A stretch of DNA of 64,000 nt from NCBI GenBank assembly GCA_021300355.1, contig JAJTEF010000009.1:33540-97539 (forward strand). Reading direction: 5' to 3'. Positions within the stretch are counted from its first letter, which is position 1. Every line of letters starts with the position of its first letter. This document shows positions 29,388 through 39,725 of this stretch, piece by piece. A model generated the notes under the pieces. The model ran no database searches, had not been told where the DNA came from, and was given only the letters and a program-made list of their open reading frames with translations. The DNA is from Sphingomonadaceae bacterium. Its GTDB lineage: Bacteria; Pseudomonadota; Alphaproteobacteria; Sphingomonadales; Sphingomonadaceae. A program made the translations under genes and the position numbers.

Positions 29388-31418
29388 ATGTCCAGCATGG
29401 TAAAGCATCTCATTTCGGCATCTATGCTGATAATTCCGTTTTCGACCGCTGTGGCGGCCCAACAAAGTGATGGCATAACGTGGCAGCGCGGTACGGGGGA
29501 AGCCCCTGCTGCTGCGCCCACTGCGCAAATGCCTCAGGCCCCGGCGGTGCAATATGACCCAAGCGAGGGCCAAGTCCCTGCCGCGTTGCAGCGCTGGAAA
29601 ATGCTTAGCGCATCAGGCAATTTCAGCTTTGGCGAATATGCGTCATTTTTGATGCGCTATCCCGATTGGCCAAATAGCGATGAGATGCGCAAGAACGCAG
29701 AACAGGCGATCAATCCGCTGTCATTGTCGCCCAGTCAGGTTGTGGCCTTTTTTGACCGCTTACCCCCCCTCACCAACGCGGGGCGCGCAAGGTTCGCAAT
29801 TGCACTCGACGCATCGGGCGATAAATCGCGTGCGGAAGCACAAGCGCGCGCGGCATGGCGCGGCGGTGCCCTTAATGATGACGACGAAGCACGTATGTTC
29901 CGCATCGCCGGCAAGTATTTTACGTCCGCTGACCATGACGCCCGCGTTGACCGCTTGCTATGGTCGGGCTCAACCCGTGGCGCAGAACGCTGGATAGCCT
30001 ACACATCTCCGCAACGTCGCCCCGCCTTTATTGCCGCGCTTGCCACGCGCCTGAAGGCCGCTGATGCCAGTCAAAAGGTTCTGGACGCTGGATCATTGGC
30101 CAATAGTGAAGCAAGCTTAATCGCGGCCAGAGCAGACTTTATGCGGTCCTCCGGCAACAGCATCGGTGCGCGCGAATTGCTGGCGAACCGCGCCAATCTT
30201 GCTGCGCCGGCACCTGTTCTGAAGGACTGGTATCAATTGCTGCTGACGCATGCGCAGGCAGCCGCGAAGGACGGCCAATATGACGTCGCGTACCGCATAG
30301 CGTCACGCGTTGACGACGCAACGCCGCGCGGACTTTTCATGATCGATCAAGATATCACCACACGCGATCGCTATACCAGCCTGACATGGCTTGCTGGCAT
30401 GACGGCGATGGAAAGGCTTGGCCGCCCTGGTGATGCCGTTGCGATGTTCGAACGTTATGCGTCCGCTGCGAAATCGGCGCAAACCCGATCAAAGGGTTTA
30501 CACTTTGCTGGCAAAGCCGCAGCAAAGGCCGGAGATCAAGCGGCGGCCACCCGCCATCATGAACAAGCCGCGGCTTATTATGAGAGCTTTTTTGGCCAGT
30601 TGTCGCTTGAACAGCTCCGGCGCCCCCTGCCCCCAGTACCGCGCATCACCCCCGCCGCACCCGTTTTGGCGGAGGGAGGTGTTCCGGCAGTCTATTTGGC
30701 CGCAGCCCTCGCCCCCAAATATGGTAGTTGGAAGGACCAAAGCAATTTCTTCAGGGCCATTGCCCGAAATGCCAAGGACCCGAATGATTTTGCCACAGCC
30801 ATTGGTCTTTCCCAGAAATTGGGCCGCCCCGATCTGGCGGTGATGGCGGGTCGCAGTGCCCGATCAGCAGGCATTCCCGAACTTTTGGGAAACAGCTACC
30901 CAACGGTCAATGTTCCCGCCGCGCATCACCAAACATGGACGCTTGCCCATGCAATCATGCGGCAGGAAAGCCAGTTTGACCGGGCAGCCGTCAGCCACGC
31001 AGGTGCGCGCGGCCTGATGCAGCTGATGCCTGGCACCGCGCGCGAAACATCGGGCAAAATCGCGATGGCATATCGCCCCGAAGCGCTGACGGTCGATACA
31101 GATTACAACATCGCCCTTGGCGCGACATATATCGAACGCATGCTGAATTATTTTGACGGAAGCTATCCCCTTGCCATCGCGGCGTATAATGGCGGCCCCG
31201 GCAATGTGAACAAATGGCTGAAGGCTTATGGTGACCCGCGCACGGGCAGCATCGGCATGATGGAATGGATCGAAAAAATCCCGCTGAGCGAGACACGCGA
31301 TTATGTTTACCGCGTGCTGGAAAATGCGGTGATGTACGATCATCTCCACCCCGAACGCGCGCGCGTGCGATCGGCAACGCCGCTCAGCACTTATCTGGGC
31401 AAATCAACCCCGGGGTGA
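29388..31418 (+). CDS. Soluble lytic murein transglycosylase (Slt-like)
   Basis: Periplasmic peptidoglycan lyase of 676 residues. A signal peptide (residues 1-24, SMLIIPFSTAVAA) is followed by a long helical superhelix (about 60-500) and a C-terminal SLT domain (about 520-650). The catalytic glutamate is in IMRQESQFD; other family motifs are SHAGARGLMQLMPGTA, YNIALGATYIERML and AIAAYNGGPGNV. It cleaves the MurNAc-GlcNAc bond with 1,6-anhydro formation, used in wall turnover. It diverges from dapA. Confidence 0.93.
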   Translation: MSSMVKHLISASMLIIPFSTAVAAQQSDGITWQRGTGEAPAAAPTAQMPQAPAVQYDPSEGQVPAALQRWKMLSASGNFSFGEYASFLMRYPDWPNSDEMRKNAEQAINPLSLSPSQVVAFFDRLPPLTNAGRARFAIALDASGDKSRAEAQARAAWRGGALNDDDEARMFRIAGKYFTSADHDARVDRLLWSGSTRGAERWIAYTSPQRRPAFIAALATRLKAADASQKVLDAGSLANSEASLIAARADFMRSSGNSIGARELLANRANLAAPAPVLKDWYQLLLTHAQAAAKDGQYDVAYRIASRVDDATPRGLFMIDQDITTRDRYTSLTWLAGMTAMERLGRPGDAVAMFERYASAAKSAQTRSKGLHFAGKAAAKAGDQAAATRHHEQAAAYYESFFGQLSLEQLRRPLPPVPRITPAAPVLAEGGVPAVYLAAALAPKYGSWKDQSNFFRAIARNAKDPNDFATAIGLSQKLGRPDLAVMAGRSARSAGIPELLGNSYPTVNVPAAHHQTWTLAHAIMRQESQFDRAAVSHAGARGLMQLMPGTARETSGKIAMAYRPEALTVDTDYNIALGATYIERMLNYFDGSYPLAIAAYNGGPGNVNKWLKAYGDPRTGSIGMMEWIEKIPLSETRDYVYRVLENAVMYDHLHPERARVRSATPLSTYLGKSTPG

Positions 31419-31430
31419 CATAGAGGCGCT

Positions 31431-31916
31431 ATGGAGCGCACAAACCCGATTACCCCTGCCGGATTCGCAGCCTTGCGCGCGCGCTATGAACAATTGTTCG
31501 CTATCGAACGGCCAGCGGTTGTTGAAATCGTCCATTGGGCGGCAGGCAATGGCGACCGAAGCGAGAATGGCGACTATATTTACGGACGGCAGAAACTGCG
31601 CGCAATCGACCGTGAACTCGGCCAGCTTTCCAAGAAAATGAAAGTTGGGAAGGTCCTCGACCCGTCAAAGCAGGAAGACCGCGACCGCGTATTTTTCGGC
31701 GCAACCGTTACCTTGGCCGATATCGACGACGTGGAGCGAATCGTTACTTTGGTCGGCGACGACGAGGCAGACGCAAGCCATGGCCGCATCGGATGGAACG
31801 CGCCACTGGCCCGCGCCCTGCGCGGTGCGCGCGTGGGCGATGTCAAAACGGTAACCTTGCCAACCGGCCCCAAAGAATGGGAAGTCGTCGGGATTGCTTA
31901 TCCAATAGGGGAATAG
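31431..31916 (+). CDS. greB: Transcription elongation factor GreB
   Basis: Secondary-channel factor that stimulates RNA cleavage by backtracked RNA polymerase. Of 161 residues, the N-terminal coiled coil has the acidic tip in GDRSENGDYIYGRQKLR, followed by the FKBP-like domain (FFGATVTLADID, GRIGWNAPLARALRGARVGD). The YIYGRQKLR sequence favours GreB over GreA. It starts 12 bases after the transglycosylase stop. Its last 19 bases overlap the end of the convergent ppk2 gene. Confidence 0.92.
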   Translation: MERTNPITPAGFAALRARYEQLFAIERPAVVEIVHWAAGNGDRSENGDYIYGRQKLRAIDRELGQLSKKMKVGKVLDPSKQEDRDRVFFGATVTLADIDDVERIVTLVGDDEADASHGRIGWNAPLARALRGARVGDVKTVTLPTGPKEWEVVGIAYPIGE

Positions 31917-32683
31917 CCGAATGTCTTTTCGGCCAACGCAGCAATCTCTGGTTTGGGATCAGGGAAATCTTGCGGAACGCTTGCCTCAAGCGATTCCACA
32001 ACATGCTTTAGTGCAGCGATCCGTGCCGCTTTCTGGTTATTGCCATCGATAACGGTCCATGGTGCCCAGCGCGTATGGGTGCGCTTAAACATGTCCGCTA
32101 GCGCATCCATATACTCGCTACGCCGTTCGCGATTTCGAAAGTCCTCTGCGGTCACTTTCCAGCGCTTGGCGGGATCTCCGAGCCGCTCCATCAACACCTT
32201 ATCCTGCGTTTCCTGTGTGACGTGGAAGAACAGCTTAATGATTTTCGTACCGATTTCGCCCTGTCGCGACTCAAACTCATTAATCTCGTCATAGCCGCGC
32301 CGCCATTCTGCCTCGCTGCAGAATTTTTCAACGCGTTCGACCAGCACACGCCCATAATGGCTGCGGTCCCATATGCTGATTTCCTGACTTCCGGGCAGCT
32401 TGTTCCAAAAGCGCCAGAGGAAGTGCTTGTCCTTTTCCTCTGCCGTGGGCGCTGAAACGGGATAGACATGATAATAACGCGGATCGAGCGTCGCGGTCAT
32501 GCGCTTGATCGCGCCGCCCTTGCCAGCCGCATCCCAACCTTCAATCACGATCAACGTGCGCGCTTCGTGCAATATGTGCAGCGACTGCAGCCGCGAAAGA
32601 CGGCCCTGCAGCGCTTTCAGGTCCTCATCGTAGGCACCTTCGTATTTTTCACCGGACTCATAATTTGAAAGATCAATCGCCAT
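31898..32683 (-). CDS. ppk2: Polyphosphate kinase 2 family protein
   Basis: P-loop kinase of 261 residues that transfers phosphate between polyphosphate and nucleotides. Motifs are Walker A EGWDAAGKGGAIKRM, the lid-region PRYYHVYPVSAPT and IWDRSHYGRVLVERVE. A single PPK2 domain fits class I-type enzymes; the preferred nucleotide cannot be stated. It converges with greB (19-base overlap), which may cause transcriptional interference. It lies downstream of aspS but behind a terminator. Confidence 0.92.
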   Translation of the reverse strand: MAIDLSNYESGEKYEGAYDEDLKALQGRLSRLQSLHILHEARTLIVIEGWDAAGKGGAIKRMTATLDPRYYHVYPVSAPTAEEKDKHFLWRFWNKLPGSQEISIWDRSHYGRVLVERVEKFCSEAEWRRGYDEINEFESRQGEIGTKIIKLFFHVTQETQDKVLMERLGDPAKRWKVTAEDFRNRERRSEYMDALADMFKRTHTRWAPWTVIDGNNQKAARIAALKHVVESLEASVPQDFPDPKPEIAALAEKTFGYSPIG

Positions 32684-32719
32684 AGGGCGATTGCAGCACC
32701 TATTCAGCCGCTATACAAG

Positions 32720-32754
32720 ACAAAGCAAAACGCTGTCCCCAAAAGGGACAGCGT
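32720..32754 (-). terminator. Rho-independent terminator of aspS
   Basis: A perfect 10-base stem ACGCTGTCCC (32730-32739) and GGGACAGCGT (32745-32754) with a 5-base loop lies 20 bases past the aspS stop. Read on the minus strand it is followed by TTTTGCTTTG, a usable T-run. Confidence 0.85.
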
Positions 32755-32773
32755 AATGGCGTCGGCCTATGCT

Positions 32774-34564
32774 TTACGATGAAGCTTTGGGCGGCTGTTC
32801 CACGACGCGAATGTTCAACTCGCGCAATTGCTTATGCTCGGCAGGTGACGGTGCGCCCATCAGCAAATCTTCCGCACGCTGGTTCATCGGGAACAAGGTG
32901 ATTTCGCGCAGATTCTGCACACCGCACAACAACATGACCATCCGGTCAACGCCAGCGGCCATGCCGCCATGTGGTGGGGCACCATATTGGAATGCCCGGT
33001 ACATGCCGCCAAAACGATCCTCAACATCAGCCTGCGTCAGGCCAGTCAGTTCAAACGCCTTCACCATCAGATCGGGATGCTGGTTCCGGATGGAGCCCGA
33101 GGCGAGCTCATAGCCGTTACAGACCATATCATATTGATAGGCTTTGATGGTGAGCGGATCCTGCGTCTGAAGCGCTTCGAGACCGCCTTGTGGCATCGAA
33201 AACGGGTTGTGGGCAAAATCGACCTTCTTGTCTTCCTCGCTCCATTCGTAAAACGGGAAATCGATGATCCAGCAAAAGCGAAATGCGTCTTTTTCAATGA
33301 GATCAAGCTGCTCACCCGTGCGTGTGCGCGCGGCACCCGCCAGCTTGGCAGCTTGCTCTTCCTTGCCCGCTGCAAAGAAGCAACCATCGTCGGGACCAAG
33401 CCCAATGGCGTCGTACAGCGCCTGCATACCTTCGTCGCCGTGGTTCTTGGCAATGGGGCCGCCAAATTCGCCAGCCTTGCGGGTGACGTAGCCCAAGCCA
33501 GCATGGCCTTCGCTGCGTGCCCATTCATTCATGTCGTCAAAGAATTTGCGGCTCTTCTCCGCTGTCTTTGGCGCAGGGATAGCGCGGACAACGCCGCCGC
33601 CTTCGACGATGCGTTCAAACAGGCCAAAGCCCGATTTGGTGAAATGGCTGGTCACGTCATGAATGATCAGCGGGTTGCGCAAATCGGGCTTGTCCGTGCC
33701 GTAATCCAGCATTGCCTTAGCATGCGGAATACGTGGGAATTGGCCAGCAGGCGTGACGGTTTTGCCATCAGCGAATTTTTCAAACACGCCAGCCATTACT
33801 GGCTCCATCGTGTCCCAAACTTCTTCCTGTGTGACGAAGCTCATTTCCAGATCGAGCTGATAAAATTCGCCCGGCAAACGGTCAGCGCGCGGGTCTTCAT
33901 CGCGGAAGCATGGTGCAATTTGGAAATAGCGGTCAAAGCCAGCGACCATCAGCAACTGTTTATACTGCTGCGGCGCTTGTGGCAGCGCGAAGAATTTGCC
34001 CGGGTGAATGCGGCTTGGCACGAGGAAATCGCGCGCTCCTTCAGGGCTGGATGCCGTCAGGATGGGCGTTGAATATTCGGTAAAGCCTATATCTTCCATA
34101 CGGCGGCGCGTTTCGCGAATGATCTGCGTGCGCTTGACGATATTCGCGTGCAGCGTTTCGCGGCGCAAATCGAGGAACCGGTATTTCAGGCGGGTTTCTT
34201 CTGGATATTCCTGCTCACCAGCAACGGGCAAAGGCAGTTCTTCCGACTTGCTGAGCACAACGACATTGCGCGCGAAAACTTCGATTTGACCCGTGGGCAG
34301 ATTGGCGTTCACGGTGGCGGCACTGCGCGCCTTTACATCGCCATCAATGGTGACAACGCTTTCAAGGCGCAATGCTTCGAGGATTGGCAATGCGGGGCTG
34401 TCGCTATCGGCGACAATCTGCGTCATGCCGTAATGGTCGCGCAAATCGACGAACAAAACGCCGCCATGGTCGCGCTTACGATGGACCCAGCCAGATAGGC
34501 GTACGGTTTCCCCCACGTGGGAATCGCGAAGTTCGGCGCATTTGTGCGTGCGATAAGCGTGCAT
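32774..34564 (-). CDS. aspS: Aspartyl-tRNA synthetase
   Basis: Class II synthetase of 596 residues. The N-terminal OB-fold binds the anticodon ([23 protein letters not shown], core [11 protein letters not shown]). The catalytic domain has motif 2 ([25 protein letters not shown], core [11 protein letters not shown]) and motif 3 ([13 protein letters not shown]). A GAD insertion domain is present at about 300-410, marking the bacterial type. Discriminating versus non-discriminating charging cannot be decided without gatA/B/C context. Confidence 0.97.
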   Translation of the reverse strand: MHAYRTHKCAELRDSHVGETVRLSGWVHRKRDHGGVLFVDLRDHYGMTQIVADSDSPALPILEALRLESVVTIDGDVKARSAATVNANLPTGQIEVFARNVVVLSKSEELPLPVAGEQEYPEETRLKYRFLDLRRETLHANIVKRTQIIRETRRRMEDIGFTEYSTPILTASSPEGARDFLVPSRIHPGKFFALPQAPQQYKQLLMVAGFDRYFQIAPCFRDEDPRADRLPGEFYQLDLEMSFVTQEEVWDTMEPVMAGVFEKFADGKTVTPAGQFPRIPHAKAMLDYGTDKPDLRNPLIIHDVTSHFTKSGFGLFERIVEGGGVVRAIPAPKTAEKSRKFFDDMNEWARSEGHAGLGYVTRKAGEFGGPIAKNHGDEGMQALYDAIGLGPDDGCFFAAGKEEQAAKLAGAARTRTGEQLDLIEKDAFRFCWIIDFPFYEWSEEDKKVDFAHNPFSMPQGGLEALQTQDPLTIKAYQYDMVCNGYELASGSIRNQHPDLMVKAFELTGLTQADVEDRFGGMYRAFQYGAPPHGGMAAGVDRMVMLLCGVQNLREITLFPMNQRAEDLLMGAPSPAEHKQLRELNIRVVEQPPKASS

Positions 34565-34658
34565 TGTTCACTCAATTCAAAAAATCTGTGGAAAGGCCGC
34601 CTAACAACCGTGCAGGGGCACTTTGTCAAGTCGGGAATGGGTGCTACGGCGATGCGCA

Positions 34659-35843
34659 ATGCAGATTCATCCACTCATCTCCGACAGCAAACGCCTCGCA
34701 GAATTGTGCGCACGCCTTGCAAAATCCCCATTTGTTGCAGTTGATACCGAATTTATGCGGGAAAACACTTATTATCCGGATCTGTGCCTCGTGCAGCTGG
34801 CGGACACGCATGAGGCGGCGGCGATTGACCCAAAGGCCGAGGGGCTGGACCTCACGCCAATGCTCGATCTTTTGTGCGCGAATGACGAGGTCCTGAAAGT
34901 CTTTCATGCCGGTGGGCAGGACATTGAAATATTTTTCAACCTGACGGGCAAAACGCCCTACCCCATGTTCGACACCCAAATCGCGGCCATGGCGCTGGGT
35001 CAGGGTGAACAAATTGGCTATTCGAACCTTGTCGATCTGTGGATGGGCATTCAACTCGACAAAGGCGCGCGATTTACAGATTGGTCGCGCCGTCCGCTCG
35101 ACAAACGGCAAATCGATTATGCGATTGCCGACGTCACGCATTTATCGGCGATATTTCCAATGATGCTGGAAAAGCTGAAGCTCACGGGCCGTGGCGCTTG
35201 GCTAAATGACGAGATGGAGCGCATTTCAGACGCGGCCAACTATCGCAATGATCCCGAAAATGCGTGGTCCCGGATAAAGGTGCAATCGCGTAAGCCCGAC
35301 GTTCTGGGCCGGCTTCAGGCCATGGCGGCATGGCGCGAAAAGGAAGCGCAGCGTAAGAACATCCCGCGCGGGCGCATCATGAAAGACGAAACGCTGGCCG
35401 ATATTGCGGCGCATCCGCCCAAGTCGCAGGCGGATTTGCCCAAGGTGCGTGGACTATCCCCTGCTTGGCGCGACAATGACATTGGCGCGCGGTTGATCGC
35501 CGTTATCGAAGCAAGTCAGCCCATGGCGCGCGACGACATGCCTGACCGCGGCAGATCGTCGCCCGGCGGCGGCAAAGACGGATCGCTTGTCGCGGACCTG
35601 TTGAAGCTGTTGCTCAAAATTCGTTCCCGCGAAATCAATGTCGCGCCGCGCCTCATCGTCCGGACCGAGGAACTGGAACGGTTGGCTGCGGGTGAGCGCG
35701 AAGACCTAGAAGTCCTGACCGGGTGGCGGTTTGAACAGTTCGGCCGCGATGCGCTTGATCTGGTCGAAGGCAGGCTGGCGTTCGCAGTGGTGAACGGGAA
35801 ATTGAAAATGACCCACACCCAAGAAGAAGAGATGGTCCGCTAA
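34659..35843 (+). CDS. rnd: Ribonuclease D
   Basis: 3'-5' exoribonuclease in tRNA maturation, 394 residues from the start at 34659 (MQIHPLISDSKRLAELC), which matches the family; an upstream in-frame start would add 12 unrelated residues. DEDD-type catalytic residues are in FVAVDTEFMRENTYYP, FHAGGQDIE, MFDTQIAAM and YAIADVTHL (the DEDDy tyrosine). HRDC-type domain at about 215-290 (LQAMAAWREKEAQRKNIPRGRI, core AAWREKEAQRKN). It diverges from aspS. Confidence 0.94.
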   Translation: MQIHPLISDSKRLAELCARLAKSPFVAVDTEFMRENTYYPDLCLVQLADTHEAAAIDPKAEGLDLTPMLDLLCANDEVLKVFHAGGQDIEIFFNLTGKTPYPMFDTQIAAMALGQGEQIGYSNLVDLWMGIQLDKGARFTDWSRRPLDKRQIDYAIADVTHLSAIFPMMLEKLKLTGRGAWLNDEMERISDAANYRNDPENAWSRIKVQSRKPDVLGRLQAMAAWREKEAQRKNIPRGRIMKDETLADIAAHPPKSQADLPKVRGLSPAWRDNDIGARLIAVIEASQPMARDDMPDRGRSSPGGGKDGSLVADLLKLLLKIRSREINVAPRLIVRTEELERLAAGEREDLEVLTGWRFEQFGRDALDLVEGRLAFAVVNGKLKMTHTQEEEMVR

Positions 35844-35852
35844 TAGGGCGAT

Positions 35853-35866
35853 CTACGACGTCGTAG
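35853..35866. other. 14-base perfect palindrome between convergent rnd and hdaA
   Basis: CTACGACGTCGTAG is a perfect palindrome in the 30-base gap between the rnd stop and the hdaA stop. It is followed by an AT-rich stretch and could form a short bidirectional terminator hairpin, although a loop would reduce the stem to about 5 pairs. Confidence 0.35.
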
Positions 35867-35873
35867 GTTCGAA

Positions 35874-36458
35874 TTAGCTTTCGAGTATCTTCTTTACCAA
35901 GCTGAGATTGACCGGAGCATTTTCCGCCAGCGCCAGTGCGTTTGCGGACCGTGCAAATTTTTCGATTGCACCATAACTCCGCTCAATCCGGCGCTTTACG
36001 TAGCTTAAAGCATCCATGCTGATTGCAGCCCCGCGATCAGCGAGCTGTTTTTGAATCAATTGTTCAATCATTTCATCGTCGGGCGGCCCAATGTCGAGCA
36101 ACAACGCAGAGCCCAGACGCGATTGCAGGTCGGGCAGCGTGATGTTCCATTCCACAGGCTGCCAACGCGAAATAAGCAACAACGGGACACCGCTTTCCTG
36201 CGACCGGTTCCATGCGTTAAACAAGGTTTCCGCGGGACTGGCCTCTGCGTCGTCAATGACCGTGCCGTTCTGTCCCGAAAAATAGCGCGCCATGAGCGAT
36301 TTCCCCGAGCGCGCAGGCCCCGTCAAAATAGCACAGCGTTTGGCCCAGCCCGCCGCGCTCGAAAGCCCGGCAAACGCGGTCGCATTGGATTGCGTAATGA
36401 TCAGGCTGGACGATGCGCCGCTGCGCAGTTCGTCCAATGGCAAGGCAATTTGGCGCAT
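35874..36458 (-). CDS. hdaA: DnaA regulatory inactivator HdaA
   Basis: AAA+ protein of 194 residues related to DnaA domain III without the DNA-binding domain. It works with the sliding clamp to trigger ATP hydrolysis by DnaA. The N-terminal clamp-binding motif is visible as QIALPLDEL (residues 3-11), and the modified P-loop is LTGPARSGKSLMA. Sensor regions are less conserved, as usual for this family. It lies downstream of a DUF2066-like gene, the same neighbourhood (hda-DUF2066-purM-purN) seen in other proteobacteria. Confidence 0.88.
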   Translation of the reverse strand: MRQIALPLDELRSGASSSLIITQSNATAFAGLSSAAGWAKRCAILTGPARSGKSLMARYFSGQNGTVIDDAEASPAETLFNAWNRSQESGVPLLLISRWQPVEWNITLPDLQSRLGSALLLDIGPPDDEMIEQLIQKQLADRGAAISMDALSYVKRRIERSYGAIEKFARSANALALAENAPVNLSLVKKILES

Positions 36459-36476
36459 AATGTCAGATGCTGGTGC

Positions 36477-37535
36477 TCATGGCCGTGGTGACGGCGGCGT
36501 GGGCGCACCAGAATTGCGCGCAGGTTCTGCTTCTTGCAACACCGACCTGACCACATCATCCAAAGACTGGCGCGCAGGCTCCGCCCCATCGACAACCGAC
36601 AGGTCTTCCACTTCGCCTTCCAATTCCTCTTCCTCGACCACTTCGGGTTCAAGGACGAGCGAGGCATCTGCCCGCAATGGGCCAGAGGCGAGCGCCGACT
36701 GGAACAGTTGGTCCATCTTAATGACCGCCTGATCCATCATGCCTGGAATACCGGCGCTGTTGGAAACACGCAGGGTAAACGACCCAAGATATTTATTATC
36801 CGGCCCATAACGCGCAGAAAACCGGCCAATGATCGGACCGCCGGGCCATTGCCGTTCGATACGTGCTATCGGGATGATCACGTCAGCAGCACCAAATTGG
36901 TCGAGGATTGTGCGCCACCAAATGCGGCTGCGACGGTCTTTCTGACCCGCATTCAGCAGCAACGATTCGCCGCCTGCCCCGCTTGGACGCACATAATCTA
37001 TCGTGCTGTCAGCGGTGCGATATTTGGCCCAGCTGCGCTGCCAAGATGTGCGCTGTTCAAATACCGTCGGCGCGCCTGCCGAATAGGTAACGGGTAACAA
37101 TAATAACGGCGCAGAACGACGCGCCACGCCGCTGACGCCCAGCAATTGACCAGCACGGGCGCGGTCAAACAAGACGCCGAGCTTCGCAACATACCGGCGT
37201 GGGCCAATCTGCTCTTGCTCCACCACGATTGCGGCGACGATGCCGTCCAGCGTCGAATCGGATAGGCCAGCGCCAACAGTCCCATGGGTTTTGCGCCACA
37301 ATGCCGACCATGCAATCCGCTGCGCCTGTTCCCAACCCTTTTGCCGGGCATCAAACGCATTATTGCCGACGACATTCACGGAGACACCGGTCACTTCAAA
37401 ATCACCAGCGCTTGCGATTGGCGCGATGCCGCGCTTTGGCCCTTCGATTTGCGCGGCAACGATTCCGCCACCAATCAGCGCCAAAGGCAAGCCAATCGCT
37501 GCAATCTGAAACCATTTTCCGCGAGAATTTGTCAT
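36477..37535 (-). CDS. DUF2066-like exported protein
   Basis: Protein of about 352 residues with an N-terminal membrane-spanning or uncleaved signal segment (WFQIAAIGLPLALIGGGIVA). The start at 37535 (MTNSRGKWF) is preferred over the in-frame ATG at 37556, because the latter overlaps the region facing purM. Residues about 45-300 fit DUF2066 in pattern (FEVTGVSVNV, AFDARQKGWEQAQRIAW, YVAKLGVLFDRARAGQLLGV, LLLLPVTY). The end is acidic and proline-rich (EEEELEGEVEDL, PTPPSPRP). Function unknown. Position next to purM-purN and hdaA supports the family call. Confidence 0.7.
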   Translation of the reverse strand: MTNSRGKWFQIAAIGLPLALIGGGIVAAQIEGPKRGIAPIASAGDFEVTGVSVNVVGNNAFDARQKGWEQAQRIAWSALWRKTHGTVGAGLSDSTLDGIVAAIVVEQEQIGPRRYVAKLGVLFDRARAGQLLGVSGVARRSAPLLLLPVTYSAGAPTVFEQRTSWQRSWAKYRTADSTIDYVRPSGAGGESLLLNAGQKDRRSRIWWRTILDQFGAADVIIPIARIERQWPGGPIIGRFSARYGPDNKYLGSFTLRVSNSAGIPGMMDQAVIKMDQLFQSALASGPLRADASLVLEPEVVEEEELEGEVEDLSVVDGAEPARQSLDDVVRSVLQEAEPARNSGAPTPPSPRP

Positions 37536-37596
37536 TAACGCACCTTTAGGCGACATAGACGTGGAATTCCAACCCTGTTCTCGCTAACGGCGACAA

Positions 37597-38703
37597 ATGG
37601 ACGCAAAAGAACAGAAGCCCGAATCTTACACCTACGCCAAGGCGGGTGTTTCCATTGAAACCGGTAACGCGCTCGTGCGCGCGATTGCGCCGCTGGCGAA
37701 ATCGACCCGCCGCGCTGGCGCGGATGCCGATCTTGGCGGCTTTGGAGGGTTTTTCGACCTCAAGGCCGCCGGCTTCAATGATCCACTTTTGGTCGCCGCG
37801 AATGACGGTGTCGGTACGAAGCTGAAACTGGCCATCGAATCCGGTCGCCATGAAGGCGTCGGCATTGACCTTGTCGCCATGTGCGCCAATGACTTGATCG
37901 TTCAAGGCGCAGAGCCGCTTTTCTTCCTTGATTATTATGCCACCGGCAAACTCGACAACGCAGTGGCCACATCTGTTGTCGCCAGCATTGCCGAGGGCTG
38001 CAAGCAAGCCGGATGCGCGCTAATTGGCGGCGAGACCGCGGAAATGCCGGGCATGTATTCCGAAGGCGACTATGACCTTGCCGGCTTCTGCGTTGGCGCG
38101 GTGGAGCGCGACCAGGTGCTGACGGCAGATAAGGTCGCGGCGGGCGACGTCATTCTGGGCCTTGCATCATCAGGCGTGCATTCCAACGGTTTCTCGCTTG
38201 TTCGGCGGCTTGCCGCAGACAAGGGCTGGAAACTCGATCGTCCGGCCATTTTCGACCAGAATGTTATTCTTATCGACGCACTCATGGCGCCGACCCGCAT
38301 CTACGTAAAATCGCTGCTGCCGATGGTCCGCACCGGCAAAATCCATGCGATGGCGCATATTACCGGCGGTGGCTTGCTTGAGAATATCCCGCGTATCCTG
38401 CCGGACGGTTTGCACGCGCATGTCGATGCAGACGCATGGCAACAACCGCGCTTGATGGCATTCTTGCAAGCGCAAGGTCATATCGAGCCAGAGGAAATGG
38501 CACGCACATTCAACTGCGGCATCGGCATGGCGGTGGTGGTCGCTGAAACCGAAGTCGCGGGCGTAACCGCTGCACTTGAGGCCGCGGGAGAGACCGTGTT
38601 CCGCATTGGACATATTGCAGCCGGTGAAAAAGGCTGCACGGTTACAGGCAGCATCGAAACCTGGAGCGCTCAAGCCGATTGGACTGCGACCCATCATGGC
38701 TAA
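37597..38703 (+). CDS. purM: Phosphoribosylformylglycinamidine cyclo-ligase (AIR synthetase)
   Basis: Purine pathway enzyme closing the imidazole ring to give AIR with ATP, 368 residues. Motifs are [15 protein letters not shown], the glycine-rich [25 protein letters not shown] (ATP site), [20 protein letters not shown] and [11 protein letters not shown]. All are standard for PurM. The stop overlaps the purN start by 8 bases, so the two purine genes are coupled. Confidence 0.97.
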   Translation: MDAKEQKPESYTYAKAGVSIETGNALVRAIAPLAKSTRRAGADADLGGFGGFFDLKAAGFNDPLLVAANDGVGTKLKLAIESGRHEGVGIDLVAMCANDLIVQGAEPLFFLDYYATGKLDNAVATSVVASIAEGCKQAGCALIGGETAEMPGMYSEGDYDLAGFCVGAVERDQVLTADKVAAGDVILGLASSGVHSNGFSLVRRLAADKGWKLDRPAIFDQNVILIDALMAPTRIYVKSLLPMVRTGKIHAMAHITGGGLLENIPRILPDGLHAHVDADAWQQPRLMAFLQAQGHIEPEEMARTFNCGIGMAVVVAETEVAGVTAALEAAGETVFRIGHIAAGEKGCTVTGSIETWSAQADWTATHHG

Positions 38704-39646
38704 GGCGCGTGTTGCGGTCCTTATTTCCGGCGGCGGCACCAATATGGCGGCGTTGTTATATGCCGCAAAACGCCCAGATAGCCGATATGAAGTTGTTCTG
38801 GTCGCCAGCAACAATCCCGACGCAGAAGGGTTGAAACTTGCACAAGCCGAAGGCGTCGCAACGTTCGCACAATCGCACGTTGGTCTTAAGCGGGCTGATC
38901 ATGACGAAATAATGCACAACCACATTACCAAAGTGGGTGCCGCTTATGTCGCGCTTGCGGGGTATATGCGGATATTGAGCGAAAGCTTCGTCGAAAAATG
39001 GGACGGCCGGATGCTGAACATCCATCCATCCCTATTGCCCAAATATACGGGACTAAACACCCATCAGCGCGCGATTGATGCGGGTGATAGGATCGCTGGC
39101 TGCAGCGTGCACCTTGTGACGGCCGACCTTGATGAAGGCCCCCTTCTTGGCCAGATGGAAGTCGCCGTTTTGCCCAATGACACTGCCGATTCATTGGCGG
39201 AGCGCGTCAAGATAGCCGAGCATCAATTATATCCGCGGACGCTGGCCGACTATGTTTCGCGGGCAACCAACCCCGATTATCTGACATCAAAAGTTCGCAA
39301 AATCGCGCTGGCCCAGCCAGAGGCCGACGAAGTGGTGTCGCACGGAATGCCGTGCTTCGGGATCGTCGGCGGCAAGAAATTCGCTTATGTATCCATCGAC
39401 CATCATGGCGACGGGAAAATCGCGCTTTTGGTCAAAATCAGCGGCGTCGAAGAACAGGCAATGCTGATCGATAGCGACGCCGAGCGTTACTACCGCCCCG
39501 CTTATTTCGGCGATGGCTGGGTGGGCATCAGGCTCGACCTGGGCGATACCGATTGGGACCACATCGGCGAATGGATCGCCAAAAGCTGGCGCGCAGTAGC
39601 GCCAAAAAAGCTTACAAAATTTCTGGTTATACTCGGCTCGGCCTAA
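38696..39646 (+). CDS. purN: Phosphoribosylglycinamide formyltransferase with C-terminal MmcQ/YjbR-like domain
   Basis: Formyl-transfer step making FGAR. The start at 38696 gives [17 protein letters not shown] and 316 residues. PurN core at 1-about 190: [27 protein letters not shown], the catalytic [20 protein letters not shown] (Asn and His) and DEGPLLGQ with catalytic Asp. Residues about 205-316 are an extra domain with MmcQ/YjbR features: [61 protein letters not shown]. Normal PurN is about 190-220 residues, so this is a fusion. No junction stop or frameshift is present. Confidence 0.93.
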   Translation: MAKARVAVLISGGGTNMAALLYAAKRPDSRYEVVLVASNNPDAEGLKLAQAEGVATFAQSHVGLKRADHDEIMHNHITKVGAAYVALAGYMRILSESFVEKWDGRMLNIHPSLLPKYTGLNTHQRAIDAGDRIAGCSVHLVTADLDEGPLLGQMEVAVLPNDTADSLAERVKIAEHQLYPRTLADYVSRATNPDYLTSKVRKIALAQPEADEVVSHGMPCFGIVGGKKFAYVSIDHHGDGKIALLVKISGVEEQAMLIDSDAERYYRPAYFGDGWVGIRLDLGDTDWDHIGEWIAKSWRAVAPKKLTKFLVILGSA

Positions 39647-39674
39647 TCGGTTGCAGGCTCCATAGGCTTTTTCG

Positions 39675-39694
39675 AAGTCGATCTCGACTTTTCA
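39675..39694 (+). terminator. Putative purN terminator
   Basis: Stem AAGTCG (39675-39680) and CGACTT (39685-39690), tetraloop ATCT, followed by TTTTC. It lies 28 bases after the purN stop. Weak but correctly placed. Confidence 0.5.
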
Positions 39695-39725
39695 GAAAAA
39701 TTGCAACTGCGCCAAGTTAGGAACA

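Noticed and set aside
32969..34072. 367-residue plus-strand frame inside aspS
   Set aside because: Antisense shadow of aspS, which has all catalytic motifs.
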